Assembly: GCF_024519455.1 (NCBI RefSeq)
Contig: NZ_JALJRY010000022.1
Coordinates: 1-64,000, forward strand
Source: Streptomyces sp. STR69
GTDB lineage: Bacteria; Actinomycetota; Actinomycetes; Streptomycetales; Streptomycetaceae
DNA: 64,000 nt
Direction of reading: 5' to 3'
Shown: in pieces, positions 1-7,564 of the stretch
How the letters are laid out: the number at the start of each line of letters is the position of its first letter
Position numbering within the stretch: position 1 is the first letter of the stretch
Notes under the pieces: model-generated
The model's database searches: none
The model's input: the letters and a program-made list of their open reading frames with translations, nothing else
Told to the model about the DNA's origin: nothing
Made by a program: the position numbers and the translations under genes

Positions 1-360
1 CTCAAGGAACGGACGCTTCCTTTGTACTCACCCTCTCGGGCTTTCCTCCGGGCTTTTCCCTTCGGTCTTGCGTTTCCGACTCTATCAGACCGTTTCCGGT
101 CCCGATTCCCTGTCGGTTGGGATTGTCAAACGCTTTGGGCTTTCGCCTGTCGGCCTTTCGACATTCACTACGTTAGCCGATCCCCTCGCCAGCTCATAAT
201 CGAGTTCCGCAGGTTCGAATTCAGGCATGCGGGCATGCTGAATGCGCCCCTGCTGAGAGGGAGTCGTAGGTAGTGGGTTGGCCGCTTCCGGCTGCAGGCG
301 AATGCCGTACCCGGGTCAAGCGGCTCGGGCTACGTTACGCATCCCGCCACGGCGCGTCAA
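1..360 (-). promoter_or_regulatory. rRNA operon leader and promoter region (16S gene lies beyond the left edge)
   Basis: Read on the minus strand this is the upstream leader of a Streptomyces rRNA operon. It ends with the conserved stretch that precedes 16S rRNA in this genus (GTCCGTTCCTTGAG, ending at position 1). Promoter-like elements seen: TTGACG/TAACGT with 17-nt spacing (355-360 and 332-337), a second TAACGT -10 (170-175), a consensus TTGACA (124-129) and a TAGAGT -10 (79-84). Several tandem promoters are usual for Streptomyces rrn operons, so a multi-promoter array is expected. No 16S sequence itself is present. Recognition rests on memory of rrn leaders, not on an alignment. Confidence 0.85.
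332..360 (-). promoter_or_regulatory. Outermost rrn promoter, overlapping the stop codon of the DNA glycosylase gene
   Basis: The -35 TTGACG (355-360) and -10 TAACGT (332-337) are separated by 17 nt, a good match to the HrdB consensus. The TGA stop of the upstream glycosylase gene (357-359) lies inside the -35 hexamer, so there is no spacer between that gene and the rRNA operon. Confidence 0.6.
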
Positions 361-998
361 CTTGACCGACGCCTTGGCGTATGGGCCCGATAAGGACTCA
401 CCGTAGGGTCGTTGGTGATCCAGAACCGCCACGGGTGGACCGCTCCCTCGCCGGACACTCCGGTACGGGGACCGTTGCTTACCTGATGGGAGGGCACGGG
501 TGTACCGGCCAGCATCCTCAGGGGTGTGTCGCCCGTGCTGCACGCGTCCGTGCCGTCCAGGGAGCGGTCGACGTCCAGGGCAGTGGCCAGGCGAGCGGGG
601 CCTTTGGCCAGTTCTTTGTCATTTCGGGCCGAGAGTCGACGTTTGCGCGCCAGCTCGGCGCCCTCGACGATCTCGCCGGCGCGGAGCAGGACCCCCCTCG
701 CCGTGCCCTCGGGACCGCACACGAGGTTCATGCAGTGCCACATGCCGTAGGTGAAGTAGACGTACACATACCCGGGTGGGCCGAACATCACGCCGTTGCG
801 CGCGGTCGGGCCGCGATAGGCGTGGGAGGCGGGGTCGTTTCCGCCGTCGTAGGCCTCGACCTCTGTGATGCGCAGGACTGTCGGACCGTCAGGGGTCGCA
901 CGGACGAGGATGCGGCCCAGTAGGTCGGGGGCGACCTCCAGTACAGGGCGGTCGAAGAACTCTCTGGGGAGTGGCTTACGGTCCGGGGGCGCGATCAT
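357..998 (-). CDS. DNA-3-methyladenine glycosylase (AAG/MPG family)
   Basis: 213-residue base-excision-repair enzyme that removes alkylated purines such as 3-methyladenine and hypoxanthine. The catalytic motif is TEVEAY (45-50; Glu48 matches the water-activating Glu and Tyr50 the intercalating Tyr of human AAG). His59 and Asn91 (in CMN) sit where the human active-site His and Asn do, and the GPPGYVYVYFTYGM block (73-86) is typical. Length is normal for the family. It ends directly in the rrn promoter, so readthrough into the rRNA operon is possible. The start is the ATG at 998 by family length; no strong ribosome-binding site is visible. Confidence 0.93.
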   Translation of the reverse strand: MIAPPDRKPLPREFFDRPVLEVAPDLLGRILVRATPDGPTVLRITEVEAYDGGNDPASHAYRGPTARNGVMFGPPGYVYVYFTYGMWHCMNLVCGPEGTARGVLLRAGEIVEGAELARKRRLSARNDKELAKGPARLATALDVDRSLDGTDACSTGDTPLRMLAGTPVPSHQVSNGPRTGVSGEGAVHPWRFWITNDPTVSPYRAHTPRRRSS

Positions 999-1135
999 GG
1001 CGTCCGAGCGTAGTCCAGGCGCACTTGTGCCAAGGGGTGGTCAAGGTTCGGTCCGCTTGCCAGGGTGTGGCGCGGAACCGGTCGCGGCCGGATCGCGTTT
1101 GTAGGGATCAAGGGTCCATTCGTAAAGGGAGAGTC

Positions 1136-1918
1136 ATGGCGTTCAAGAAGCTGCTCGCGAGCCTGGGGGCCGGCGGGGCTTCGGTGGAGACGGTGCTGAC
1201 CGAGGTCAACGTCGTTCCTGGTGGTGTCGTCCAGGGCGAGGTGCGGATCCAGGGCGGGTCCGTGAACCAGGAGATCCAGGGGCTCTCGGTCGGGCTGCAG
1301 GCCAAGGTCGAGATCGAGAGCGGCGACCAGGAGTACAAGCAGGACATCGAGTTCACGAAGGTGCGGCTGGGCGGTGCCTTCGAGCTGCAGGCGGGGACCG
1401 CGCACAACGTGCCGTTCGGGCTGGAGATCCCCTGGGAGACGCCGGTCACGATGATCGACGGGCAGTCGCTGCGCGGTATGCACATCGGGGTGAGCACCGA
1501 GCTGGCGATCGCACGGGCCGTGGACTCCAGTGACCTGGACCCGGTCAACGTGCACCCGTTGCCTGCGCAGAAGGCGATTCTGGACGCCTTCATCCAGCTG
1601 GGCTTCCGCTTCAAGAACGCGGACATGGAGCGCGGTCACATCCGGGGGACACGGCAGAAGCTGCCGTTCTACCAGGAGATCGAGTTCTTCCCGCCGTCGC
1701 AGTACCGGGGGCTGAACCAGGTCGAGCTGAGCTTCGTCGCCGATGAGAACGCGATGGACGTCATCCTGGAGATGGACAAGAAGCCGGGACTGTTCAGCGA
1801 GGGCAGTGACACCTTCCGGTCCTTCCAGGTGGGCCAGCACGACTTCCACGGGACGGACTGGGCGGCGTACCTCAATCAGTGGCTGTCCGAGGTCGGCAGC
1901 AAGCGCAACTGGTTCTAG
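1136..1918 (+). CDS. spo0M: Spo0M-like sporulation-control protein (arrestin fold)
   Basis: 260 residues. It starts MAFKKLLASLGAGGASVETVL and has the beta-rich, arrestin-like layout of Spo0M: a conserved N-terminal block around VNVVPGGVVQGEV, then VPFGLEIPWETPVT, and a C-terminal acidic/aromatic region. Spo0M in Bacillus modulates sporulation, and homologues are present across Streptomyces; the biochemical role is not settled. I chose the ATG at 1136 because AAGGGAGAG lies just upstream; the open frame extends further but that part looks non-coding. It is followed after 40 nt by the PEBP gene on the same strand, so the two may be co-transcribed. Confidence 0.88.
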   Translation: MAFKKLLASLGAGGASVETVLTEVNVVPGGVVQGEVRIQGGSVNQEIQGLSVGLQAKVEIESGDQEYKQDIEFTKVRLGGAFELQAGTAHNVPFGLEIPWETPVTMIDGQSLRGMHIGVSTELAIARAVDSSDLDPVNVHPLPAQKAILDAFIQLGFRFKNADMERGHIRGTRQKLPFYQEIEFFPPSQYRGLNQVELSFVADENAMDVILEMDKKPGLFSEGSDTFRSFQVGQHDFHGTDWAAYLNQWLSEVGSKRNWF

Positions 1919-1958
1919 GCTCGGTGTCCACTGAAGAAACCGATCAGGAGGTACCGAG

Positions 1959-2498
1959 GTGACCGAGCTCAAGCGGCGACCCCTCCCCCATGACTTCCAT
2001 CCGCCTGTGCCGTCGTTCACGGTGACGAGTGAGGACGTCGAGCCCGGGGCGACGCTCAAGGACGCTCAGGTCTACGCGGCCGGCAACACCTCGCCGCAGC
2101 TGCGGTGGGAGGGCTTCCCGCCCGAGACCAAGAGTTTCGCCGTGACCTGCTACGACCCGGACGCCCCTACGGGGAGCGGGTTCTGGCACTGGACGGCGTT
2201 CGACATCCCGGCCTCGGTGACCGAGTTGCCGGCGGGTGCGGGCAGCGGCAAGTTCGAGGGACTGCCGGAGGGCGCCGTACAGGTGCGGAACGACTACGGG
2301 TCGAAGGACTTCGGCGGGGCCGCCCCACCGCCCGGGGACGGGTCGCACCGTTATGTGTTCACGGTGTACGCCGTGGACACGGAGAAGCTGGGTCCGGACT
2401 CGGACGTGTCTCCTGCGGTCGTCGGTTTCAACCTGCGGTTTCACGCGCTCGCACGTGCCCAGCTGATCGGTGAGTACGAAGCGCCCACGCAAGACTGA
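1959..2498 (+). CDS. YbhB/YbcL-family (PEBP) protein
   Basis: 179-residue phosphatidylethanolamine-binding/Raf-kinase-inhibitor-like protein. Signature blocks are SPQLRWEG (45-52), YDPDAPTGSGFWHW (65-78, with the DPDAP anion-site motif) and GDGSHRYVF (126-134). It has no signal peptide and is probably cytosolic. Bacterial members bind small anionic ligands, but their role is largely unknown. It starts at GTG 1959 with AGGAGG ideally placed upstream. It is followed by an intrinsic terminator. Confidence 0.92.
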   Translation: MTELKRRPLPHDFHPPVPSFTVTSEDVEPGATLKDAQVYAAGNTSPQLRWEGFPPETKSFAVTCYDPDAPTGSGFWHWTAFDIPASVTELPAGAGSGKFEGLPEGAVQVRNDYGSKDFGGAAPPPGDGSHRYVFTVYAVDTEKLGPDSDVSPAVVGFNLRFHALARAQLIGEYEAPTQD

Positions 2499-2513
2499 CG
2501 TTCATTGAACGTT

Positions 2514-2558
2514 TGCCCGCCTCTGGTCTTGGAATTGATCAGGGGCGGGCATTTTTTA
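2514..2558 (+). terminator. Intrinsic terminator after the PEBP gene
   Basis: A 10-bp stem pairs 2515-2524 with 2541-2550 (one G-T pair) around a 16-nt loop and is followed by a T tract (ATTTTTTATT). This is one of the few classical U-tract terminators in the window. Confidence 0.85.
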
Positions 2559-2643
2559 TTGCGTTGTCCATCTCGGCGTGCCCGGCCAGAGTTGATCCAA
2601 GCCCGCCACCCGGTGGGCCGGTTGCACATGGGAGGTGGGCTGG

Positions 2644-3150
2644 ATGCGGGACACGCTGGTGCTGAACGCGAGCTTCGAGCCGCTGTCGACGGTGTCGTTG
2701 AATCGAGCCGTCGTTCTGGTGCTGCAGGACAAAGCTGTCGTCGAGCAGGCCCACCCCGAACTGCGCATGCGCGGAGCCGAGGTCGACATACCGGCCCCCC
2801 GGGTGATCCGGCTGTGCAGGTACGTCAGGGTGCCGTTCCGAAGACAAGCTCCGTGGTCGAGGCGCGGTGTGCTGGTCCGGGACCGGCACCGGTGCGCGTA
2901 CTGCGGCAGGCGGGCGACGACGGTCGACCACGTGGTGCCCAGGGCGCAGGGCGGTCAGGACTCCTGGCTGAACACGGTGGCCTCGTGCGCGGAGGACAAC
3001 CACCGCAAGGCGGCCCGGACTCCGGAGCAGGCGGGGATGCCGCTGCTGCGGCGGCCGTTCGAGCCGACGCCTGCCGATGCGATGCTGCTGGCGCTGGGGA
3101 CCGAGGACTTCGACGCCTTGCCGCAGTGGCTGGTGCAGCCGGCGGCGTAG
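2644..3150 (+). CDS. HNH endonuclease family protein
   Basis: 168 residues. The HNH module has a first zinc pair CAYC (84-87), the DHVVPR core (Asp95-His96), Asn110 and then CAEDNHRKA (115-123). In many relatives the second zinc pair is CxxC; here only Cys115 is present and Asp118 sits in the second Cys position, so zinc binding may be altered. An N-terminal 70 residues of conserved but uncharacterised sequence precede the nuclease. Start ATG 2644 was chosen over GTG 2635 because GGAGG (2631-2635) is then 8 nt away. No phage or restriction genes are nearby, so its substrate is unknown. Confidence 0.88.
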   Translation: MRDTLVLNASFEPLSTVSLNRAVVLVLQDKAVVEQAHPELRMRGAEVDIPAPRVIRLCRYVRVPFRRQAPWSRRGVLVRDRHRCAYCGRRATTVDHVVPRAQGGQDSWLNTVASCAEDNHRKAARTPEQAGMPLLRRPFEPTPADAMLLALGTEDFDALPQWLVQPAA

Positions 3151-3164
3151 GGCACGTGAACGGA

Positions 3165-3200
3165 ACTGGGGCCCACCTCCTGCGGGAGGTGGGCCCCAGT
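3165..3200. terminator. Bidirectional hairpin terminator
   Basis: A perfect 16-bp stem (3165-3180 with 3185-3200) with a 4-nt loop lies between the convergent HNH and SPFH genes. There is no T tract, as is common for Streptomyces terminators. Confidence 0.8.
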
Positions 3201-3217
3201 GTCGTAGAACATGCCTG

Positions 3218-4177
3218 TCAGTCGATGGACGGCTTCTCTCGGCGTTCCGAATTGCCGCCCGAGTTGCCGGAGTTGCCTCCGTCGTTGCCCGAACCGCCGC
3301 CGAACGGGCCGACGTTGCCCATCGCGCCGGAGAGGCCCTTGAGGGCGTCGCCGATTTCGCTGGGGACGATCCAGAGCTTGTTGGCGTCACCTGCGGCGAT
3401 CTTCGGGAGCATCTGGAGGTACTGGTAGGAAAGGAGCTTCTGGTCGGCGTCGCCTGCGTGGATGGCCTCGAACACCGTGCGGACGGCCTGGGCTTCACCT
3501 TCGGCACGCAGGGCCGCGGCCTTGGCCTCGCCTTCGGCGCGCAGGATCTGGGACTGCTTCTCACCTTCGGCGGTGAGGATCGCGGCCTGGCGGGTGCCCT
3601 CCGCGGTGAGGATCGCGGCGCGCTTGTCCCGGTCGGCGCGCATCTGCTTCTCCATCGAGTCCTGGATGGAGGTGGGGGGCTCAATCGCCTTGAGTTCGAC
3701 GCGGTTTACGCGGATGCCCCACTTGCCCGTCGCCTCGTCGAGGACTCCGCGCAGGGCCGCGTTGATCTCCTCGCGGGAGGTCAGGGTCCGCTCGAGGTCC
3801 ATGCCGCCGATGATGTTGCGGAGCGTGGTGACCGTGAGCTGCTCAATTGCCTGGATGTAGCTGGCCACTTCGTAGGTCGCGGCCCGCGCGTCCGTCACCT
3901 GGTAGTAGATGACCGTGTCGATGTTGACGACCAGGTTGTCCTGGGTGATCACCGGCTGCGGCGGGAACGGTACGACCTGTTCGCGCAGGTCGATGCGGTT
4001 GCGGATCGTGTCTATGAACGGGACGACGATGTTGAGTCCCGCGTTGAGTGTCCGTGTGTAGCGGCCGAACCGCTCCACGATCGCGGCACTTGCCTGCGGG
4101 ATGACCTGGATCGTCTTGATCAAAGCGATGAAGACCAACACCACCAGGATGATCAAGACGATGATGACCGGTTCCAT
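3218..4177 (-). CDS. SPFH/band-7 membrane protein (stomatin/QmcA-like)
   Basis: 319 residues. One N-terminal membrane segment (about 4-20) is followed by the SPFH domain (IVERFGRY at 33-40 through about 170). A coiled-coil region with repeated AEG-x4-AxxL units spans about 188-230, and the tail is Gly/Asn-rich and low in complexity. Such proteins form membrane microdomain scaffolds or large oligomeric cages and often pair with NfeD proteins; an NfeD gene lies 130 bp upstream on the same strand. Together they probably affect membrane order or membrane-protein turnover. The start is the ATG at 4177. Confidence 0.92.
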   Translation of the reverse strand: MEPVIIVLIILVVLVFIALIKTIQVIPQASAAIVERFGRYTRTLNAGLNIVVPFIDTIRNRIDLREQVVPFPPQPVITQDNLVVNIDTVIYYQVTDARAATYEVASYIQAIEQLTVTTLRNIIGGMDLERTLTSREEINAALRGVLDEATGKWGIRVNRVELKAIEPPTSIQDSMEKQMRADRDKRAAILTAEGTRQAAILTAEGEKQSQILRAEGEAKAAALRAEGEAQAVRTVFEAIHAGDADQKLLSYQYLQMLPKIAAGDANKLWIVPSEIGDALKGLSGAMGNVGPFGGGSGNDGGNSGNSGGNSERREKPSID

Positions 4178-4307
4178 CGTGCTCCCCGTACCCTTCTCCG
4201 CCTCGGCACTTTCGGAAGATCTTATGGTTGTTGAAGATCTTGCTGGTCGAGTCTGTCAGACCGTCACGCAACTCGTGTGCTGTTCGGTTCAGTTGAGTCC
4301 TGCGAGG

Positions 4308-4742
4308 TCAGATGACGATCGCGGTGGCTCCCTCGATCTCCACGACGTCCACCTCCTGGCCCGGTTCATAGGCGCGGTCGGTGTCGAGTGCGCGGGCCGA
4401 CCAGACCTCGCCGGCCAGCTTGATCCGGCCGCTGCCGGAGCCGTCGACGCGCTCCAGGACGACGGCTTGTTTGCCCTTCAACGCGTCCACGCCCGTGGCG
4501 AGTTGGGGCCGGGTCGAACGGTGGCGGGCAGCGATCGGCCGTACGACAGCGATGAGGGCGACCGAGACGACGGCGAAGACGAGGACCTGGAGGACGACGT
4601 CCGCGCCGAGCCCGGCGGTGGCAGCGGCGGCACCGGCACCCACGGCGAGCATGCCGAACTCCGGCATCGCGGTCACCACGAGCGGAATCCCGAGTGCTGC
4701 CGCGCCGACGAGCCACCACACCCATGCGCCGATGTCGTTCAC
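4308..4742 (-). CDS. NfeD-like membrane protein
   Basis: About 144 residues from GTG 4742 (VNDIGAWVWWLV). Two or three hydrophobic segments (roughly residues 5-60) are followed by a C-terminal OB-fold domain (GKQAVVLERVDGSGSGRIKLAGEVWSA in part, then EVDVVEIEGA). This is the short, protease-free type of NfeD that partners SPFH proteins, matching the adjacent SPFH gene. The start is uncertain: a longer frame reaches 4799, but 4742 gives the usual family length. No clear Shine-Dalgarno sequence precedes it. Confidence 0.88.
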   Translation of the reverse strand: MNDIGAWVWWLVGAAALGIPLVVTAMPEFGMLAVGAGAAAATAGLGADVVLQVLVFAVVSVALIAVVRPIAARHRSTRPQLATGVDALKGKQAVVLERVDGSGSGRIKLAGEVWSARALDTDRAYEPGQEVDVVEIEGATAIVI

Positions 4743-4822
4743 ATGGTCATGGTAGGGCTGCGGGTCGGGTCGCGGACAGGGCGCATATGCCCGTACCACC
4801 CGTATTTTTCAGGGGAGTTCGG

Positions 4823-5614
4823 TCAGGACATGGGGAGACCGTGTGCGGTCCAGCGGTCGCCGACCTGCTCGACGATCAGCGGGAGGCCGAAGCAGAGGGA
4901 GAGGTTGCGCGCGGTGAGTTCGAGCTCCAGCGGACCCGCGGCGAGGACCTTGCCCTGACGGATCATCAGGACGTGGGTGAAGCCGGGGGCGATCTCCTCG
5001 ACATGGTGCGTGACCATGATCATGGAGGGGGCGATCGGGTCGCGGGCGAGGCGGCCGAGGCGGCGTACGAGGTCCTCGCGTCCGCCGAGGTCGAGGCCGG
5101 CGGCGGGCTCGTCGAGAAGCAGCAGTTCGGGGTCGGTCATCAGGGCGCGGGCGATGAGGGTGCGCTTGCGCTCGCCCTCGGAGAGGGTGCCGAACCTGCG
5201 GTCCAGGTAGTCGCTCATGCCGAGGCGGTCGAGGAAGGCGCGGGCGCGCTGCTCGTCGACGTCCTCGTAGTCCTCGTGCCACCCGGCGGTCATGCCGTAG
5301 GCGGCGGTCAGCACGGTCTGCAGGACGGTCTGGCGCTTGGGGAGCTTCTCGGCCATGGCGATGCCGGCGACGCCGATGCGGGGGCGCAGTTCGAAGACGT
5401 CGACCTTGCCGAGGGTCTCGCCGAGGATGGTGGCGGTGCCGCTGCTGGGGAACAGGTAGCTGGACGCGACGTTCAGGAGCGTGGTCTTGCCGGCGCCGTT
5501 CGGGCCGAGGATGACCCAGCGCTCGCCCTCCTTGACCGACCAGGAGACCTGGTCCACCAGAGCCCGGCCCTCCCGGACCACGGTTACGTCCTCCAGCTCC
5601 AGAACATCGCTCAT
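4823..5614 (-). CDS. ABC transporter ATP-binding protein
   Basis: 263 residues with a single nucleotide-binding domain: Walker A GPNGAGKT (37-44), signature LSEGERKR, Walker B LLLLDEP and the switch His in VTHHVEE. The signature motif (LSEGE) is non-canonical. There is no permease gene next to it, so it may serve a distant permease or have a non-transport role. ATG 5614 was chosen because GGGAGA lies 11 nt upstream; ATG 5632 in the same frame is an alternative. It is divergent from the gene at 5747. Confidence 0.9.
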   Translation of the reverse strand: MSDVLELEDVTVVREGRALVDQVSWSVKEGERWVILGPNGAGKTTLLNVASSYLFPSSGTATILGETLGKVDVFELRPRIGVAGIAMAEKLPKRQTVLQTVLTAAYGMTAGWHEDYEDVDEQRARAFLDRLGMSDYLDRRFGTLSEGERKRTLIARALMTDPELLLLDEPAAGLDLGGREDLVRRLGRLARDPIAPSMIMVTHHVEEIAPGFTHVLMIRQGKVLAAGPLELELTARNLSLCFGLPLIVEQVGDRWTAHGLPMS

Positions 5615-5746
5615 GAGCGCGCTGTCTCCCATTGCATCGTCGGCCTGTCTCGGCTGTCGCGTGCGCCGGTAGGCGCAGCCCTCGAAGAAATCTACGCCAC
5701 CGGCCGGGCGGTCCATCCCATCGGTCCGGTCCTTAGGGTGGGGGGC

Positions 5747-6535
5747 ATGCTTTCGGAACCACGTTCAGGGCGCCTCGCCGCCTGGGGAAACGCCCTTTTG
5801 GCCGGGCTTGTCTCACCGGACGACGCCGTACTCGCCATCGTGGGCGAGGACGCCGTGCACCGGGTGGAAGGGCTGCCGGGCGAGTCGGCGCCCGTCGGAC
5901 TCACACTCGCGCTGGGACGGCTGCGCACCCTCGGCGTCACCGGGCTGCGGGTGGCACTGCCCACCTCGGGACATCTGCTGGGGCTGAGCGGCCCGCCCGC
6001 GTTCAACGCGCGGGCCCTGGAGGCCGAGGAGGCGGTGATCTGCTACGGCGCCGCGCTCGGCCTCGTTCCCGAGGTGTACGAGGCCGGTCCCCCCGGTGAC
6101 GTACATGTCGAGGTCGTCTGGCACTGCCTGCCGGTCCGGGAGGCGCCGCCCGCCGACGTGCCCTCGCTCGGGGAGGCCGAGCGGGAGCTCGCGGAGGCGC
6201 TGCGGGATGCGACGGCGGTGTTGTCGCGGCTGGACGTGGCCGGGTCGGGGCCGGTCGCGGAGGCGGCGCTCGACGCATATCGCGCGCGGGCGGAGCGGGG
6301 ACGGGAGGTGTTGGCGCCGGGGTATCCGCCGCGCGCGGTGCGGGTGTTGGAGCTGGCGCAGCGGGTGGGGCTGTTGGTGTCCCTGGCTGCGGAGAGCGGG
6401 CACGGGGGTGCGGTGAGCGCGTCCGAGATGGCGGTGCGGGCGGAGGCGTTGCGGCCGGTGGAGCGGACGGCTCGGCGGGCGCAGGTCGCGGCGTACAACT
6501 CCGTTGTGGAGGAGCGGGAGAAGGGGGTGCGGTGA
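5747..6535 (+). CDS. Conserved hypothetical protein (possibly leaderless)
   Basis: 262 residues of unknown function with no signal peptide or membrane segment. It is Ala/Leu/Glu-rich with two halves: an alpha/beta-looking N-terminal part (about 1-130) and a helical C-terminal part (about 145-262). I recognise it only as the kind of conserved Streptomyces hypothetical protein found here. The start is the ATG at 5747. A TAGGGT -10-like element ends 8 nt before the ATG, which would give a leaderless transcript; a G-rich run (GGGTGGGGGG) could alternatively act as a ribosome site. Confidence 0.8.
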   Translation: MLSEPRSGRLAAWGNALLAGLVSPDDAVLAIVGEDAVHRVEGLPGESAPVGLTLALGRLRTLGVTGLRVALPTSGHLLGLSGPPAFNARALEAEEAVICYGAALGLVPEVYEAGPPGDVHVEVVWHCLPVREAPPADVPSLGEAERELAEALRDATAVLSRLDVAGSGPVAEAALDAYRARAERGREVLAPGYPPRAVRVLELAQRVGLLVSLAAESGHGGAVSASEMAVRAEALRPVERTARRAQVAAYNSVVEEREKGVR

Positions 6536-6568
6536 GAGGTGTTCGCCGGGTGCCCTGTGTTGGTGTGG

Positions 6569-6645
6569 GCGTTCTGGGGGCTCCGCCCCCAGCCCCCCGT
6601 CGGCCCTGAAGGGGCCTCGTCCTCAAACGCCGGACGGGCTGAAAG
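6569..6645. repeat. Streptomyces dispersed repeat (GGGGGCTCCGCCCCC... and CTCAAACGCCGGACGGGCTG type)
   Basis: An intergenic element contains a hairpin (6574-6580 with 6586-6592) and the phrase CTCAAACGCCGGACGGGCTG. I recognise this pattern from very many intergenic regions in Streptomyces genomes. It probably behaves as a non-coding palindromic repeat; its role is unknown. Confidence 0.7.
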
Positions 6646-6646
6646 A

Positions 6647-6690
6647 CAAAAAGGCCCCGGGAGTCGTCGTTGACTCTCGGGGCCTTTCCT
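6647..6690 (-). terminator. Terminator after the first chaplin gene
   Basis: A 15-bp stem (6651-6665 with 6672-6686, one G-T pair) is flanked by an A run on the left and T residues on the right. It can therefore end transcription from both sides. On the minus strand it lies just past the chaplin stop codon. Confidence 0.85.
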
Positions 6691-6704
6691 TACTGCTGTG
6701 GGTG

Positions 6705-6944
6705 TCAGCCGTTGATGCCCTTGTTGCCGAACGTGGGGTTCAGCAGGCCGATGACGTTGACGCTGTCACCGACGACGTTGACGGGGACGTGGACCGGGAC
6801 CTGGACGACGTTGCCGGAGCCGACGCCCGGCGACTTCACGGCCGCGCCGTCGGCACCCGCGTCGGCGACAGCGGCACCGGCGGAGGCGCCAGCGGCGATT
6901 CCGGCGACGGTGAGGGCCACGGCGGCCTTCTTGGCGATGTTCAT
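6705..6944 (-). CDS. Short chaplin, cysteine-free (ChpE-like paralogue)
   Basis: 79 residues. A signal peptide (MNIAKKAAVALTVAGIAAG through about AVADA) is followed by one chaplin domain with the GVGSGNVVQVPVHVPVN and SVNVIGLLNP blocks. Chaplins are secreted, assemble into amyloid fibres and make aerial hyphae hydrophobic. Most short chaplins carry two Cys; this one has none, like ChpE. It is highly similar to the gene at 7159, which suggests tandem duplication. ATG 6944 has AGGAGG upstream. It has its own terminator on the 3' side, and a hairpin separates it from the upstream chaplin gene. Confidence 0.93.
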   Translation of the reverse strand: MNIAKKAAVALTVAGIAAGASAGAAVADAGADGAAVKSPGVGSGNVVQVPVHVPVNVVGDSVNVIGLLNPTFGNKGING

Positions 6945-7100
6945 GGGAAGCGTTCCTCCTGCGATTGCGTGACCGACCCGGCCGCGGGTCGTGCGCTGAT
7001 CAACGCGGGGAGTACCGGAAACGGCACGGGAATGCGCGTTTGACTGCCCGTTCGGATCATTGGCGCGACAAGCCGACCGGATGACCAGGTGACGAGCAGA

Positions 7101-7132
7101 CCGGCCTCCCAGGGCGAGCCCTGGGAGGCCGG
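7101..7132 (-). terminator. Hairpin terminator between the two chaplin genes
   Basis: A perfect 14-bp stem (7101-7114 with 7119-7132) with a CGAG loop lies just downstream of the chpE stop codon on the minus strand. It should uncouple the two chaplin genes. Confidence 0.8.
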
Positions 7133-7158
7133 AGGTCACTGTCGCGGAGCGACGTGCG

Positions 7159-7398
7159 TCAGTGGTTGACGCCCAGGTTGCCGAAGGCGGGGTTCAGGAC
7201 GCCGATGACGTTGACGCTGTTGCCGACGGCGTTCACCGGGACGTGGACCGGGACCTGGACGACGTTGCCCGAGCCGACGCCGGGCGAGCCGATGGCCTGG
7301 CCGTTCGCCAGGCCGTCGGCGGAGGCCAGCCCGGCACCGGCGGCGACCAGCCCGCCGGCCACCATCGTCACGGCCGCTGCCTTCTTCAGGTTCTTCAC
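7159..7398 (-). CDS. chpE: Chaplin E
   Basis: 79 residues: signal peptide (MKNLKKAAAVTMVAGGLV..., cleavage near ASA-DG) and one chaplin domain ending in GNLGVNH. It has no cysteine. The N-terminus and C-terminus match my memory of Streptomyces coelicolor ChpE closely. In S. coelicolor ChpE is a short chaplin expressed early and important for aerial development. Start GTG 7398 has AGGAGG 8 nt upstream. The gene lies next to a histidine kinase/response-regulator pair on the same strand, but 166 bp and the regulator's own stop separate them. Confidence 0.93.
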   Translation of the reverse strand: MKNLKKAAAVTMVAGGLVAAGAGLASADGLANGQAIGSPGVGSGNVVQVPVHVPVNAVGNSVNVIGVLNPAFGNLGVNH

Positions 7399-7564
7399 TT
7401 CTGAGCCCTCCTAGCGATCACCGCGGCAGGCGCCGCGGCACGCATTGGAGAACGGTGGAGATCCATGAAGGATGCGCCATCCGGGGGACATTCCCACGAC
7501 GGTATGAATCTCGGTCCGGAACGGGACGTTCCGTGTTGCCGTCCGGCCATTGCTGCGGTGCCGC

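Noticed and set aside
2635..2643. GTG start nine bases upstream of the HNH gene start
   Set aside because: It would overlap the GGAGG ribosome site; ATG 2644 is correctly spaced.
2539..3684. 381-codon minus-strand frame
   Set aside because: It spans the HNH gene, a terminator and part of the SPFH gene in other frames and has no recognisable domain.
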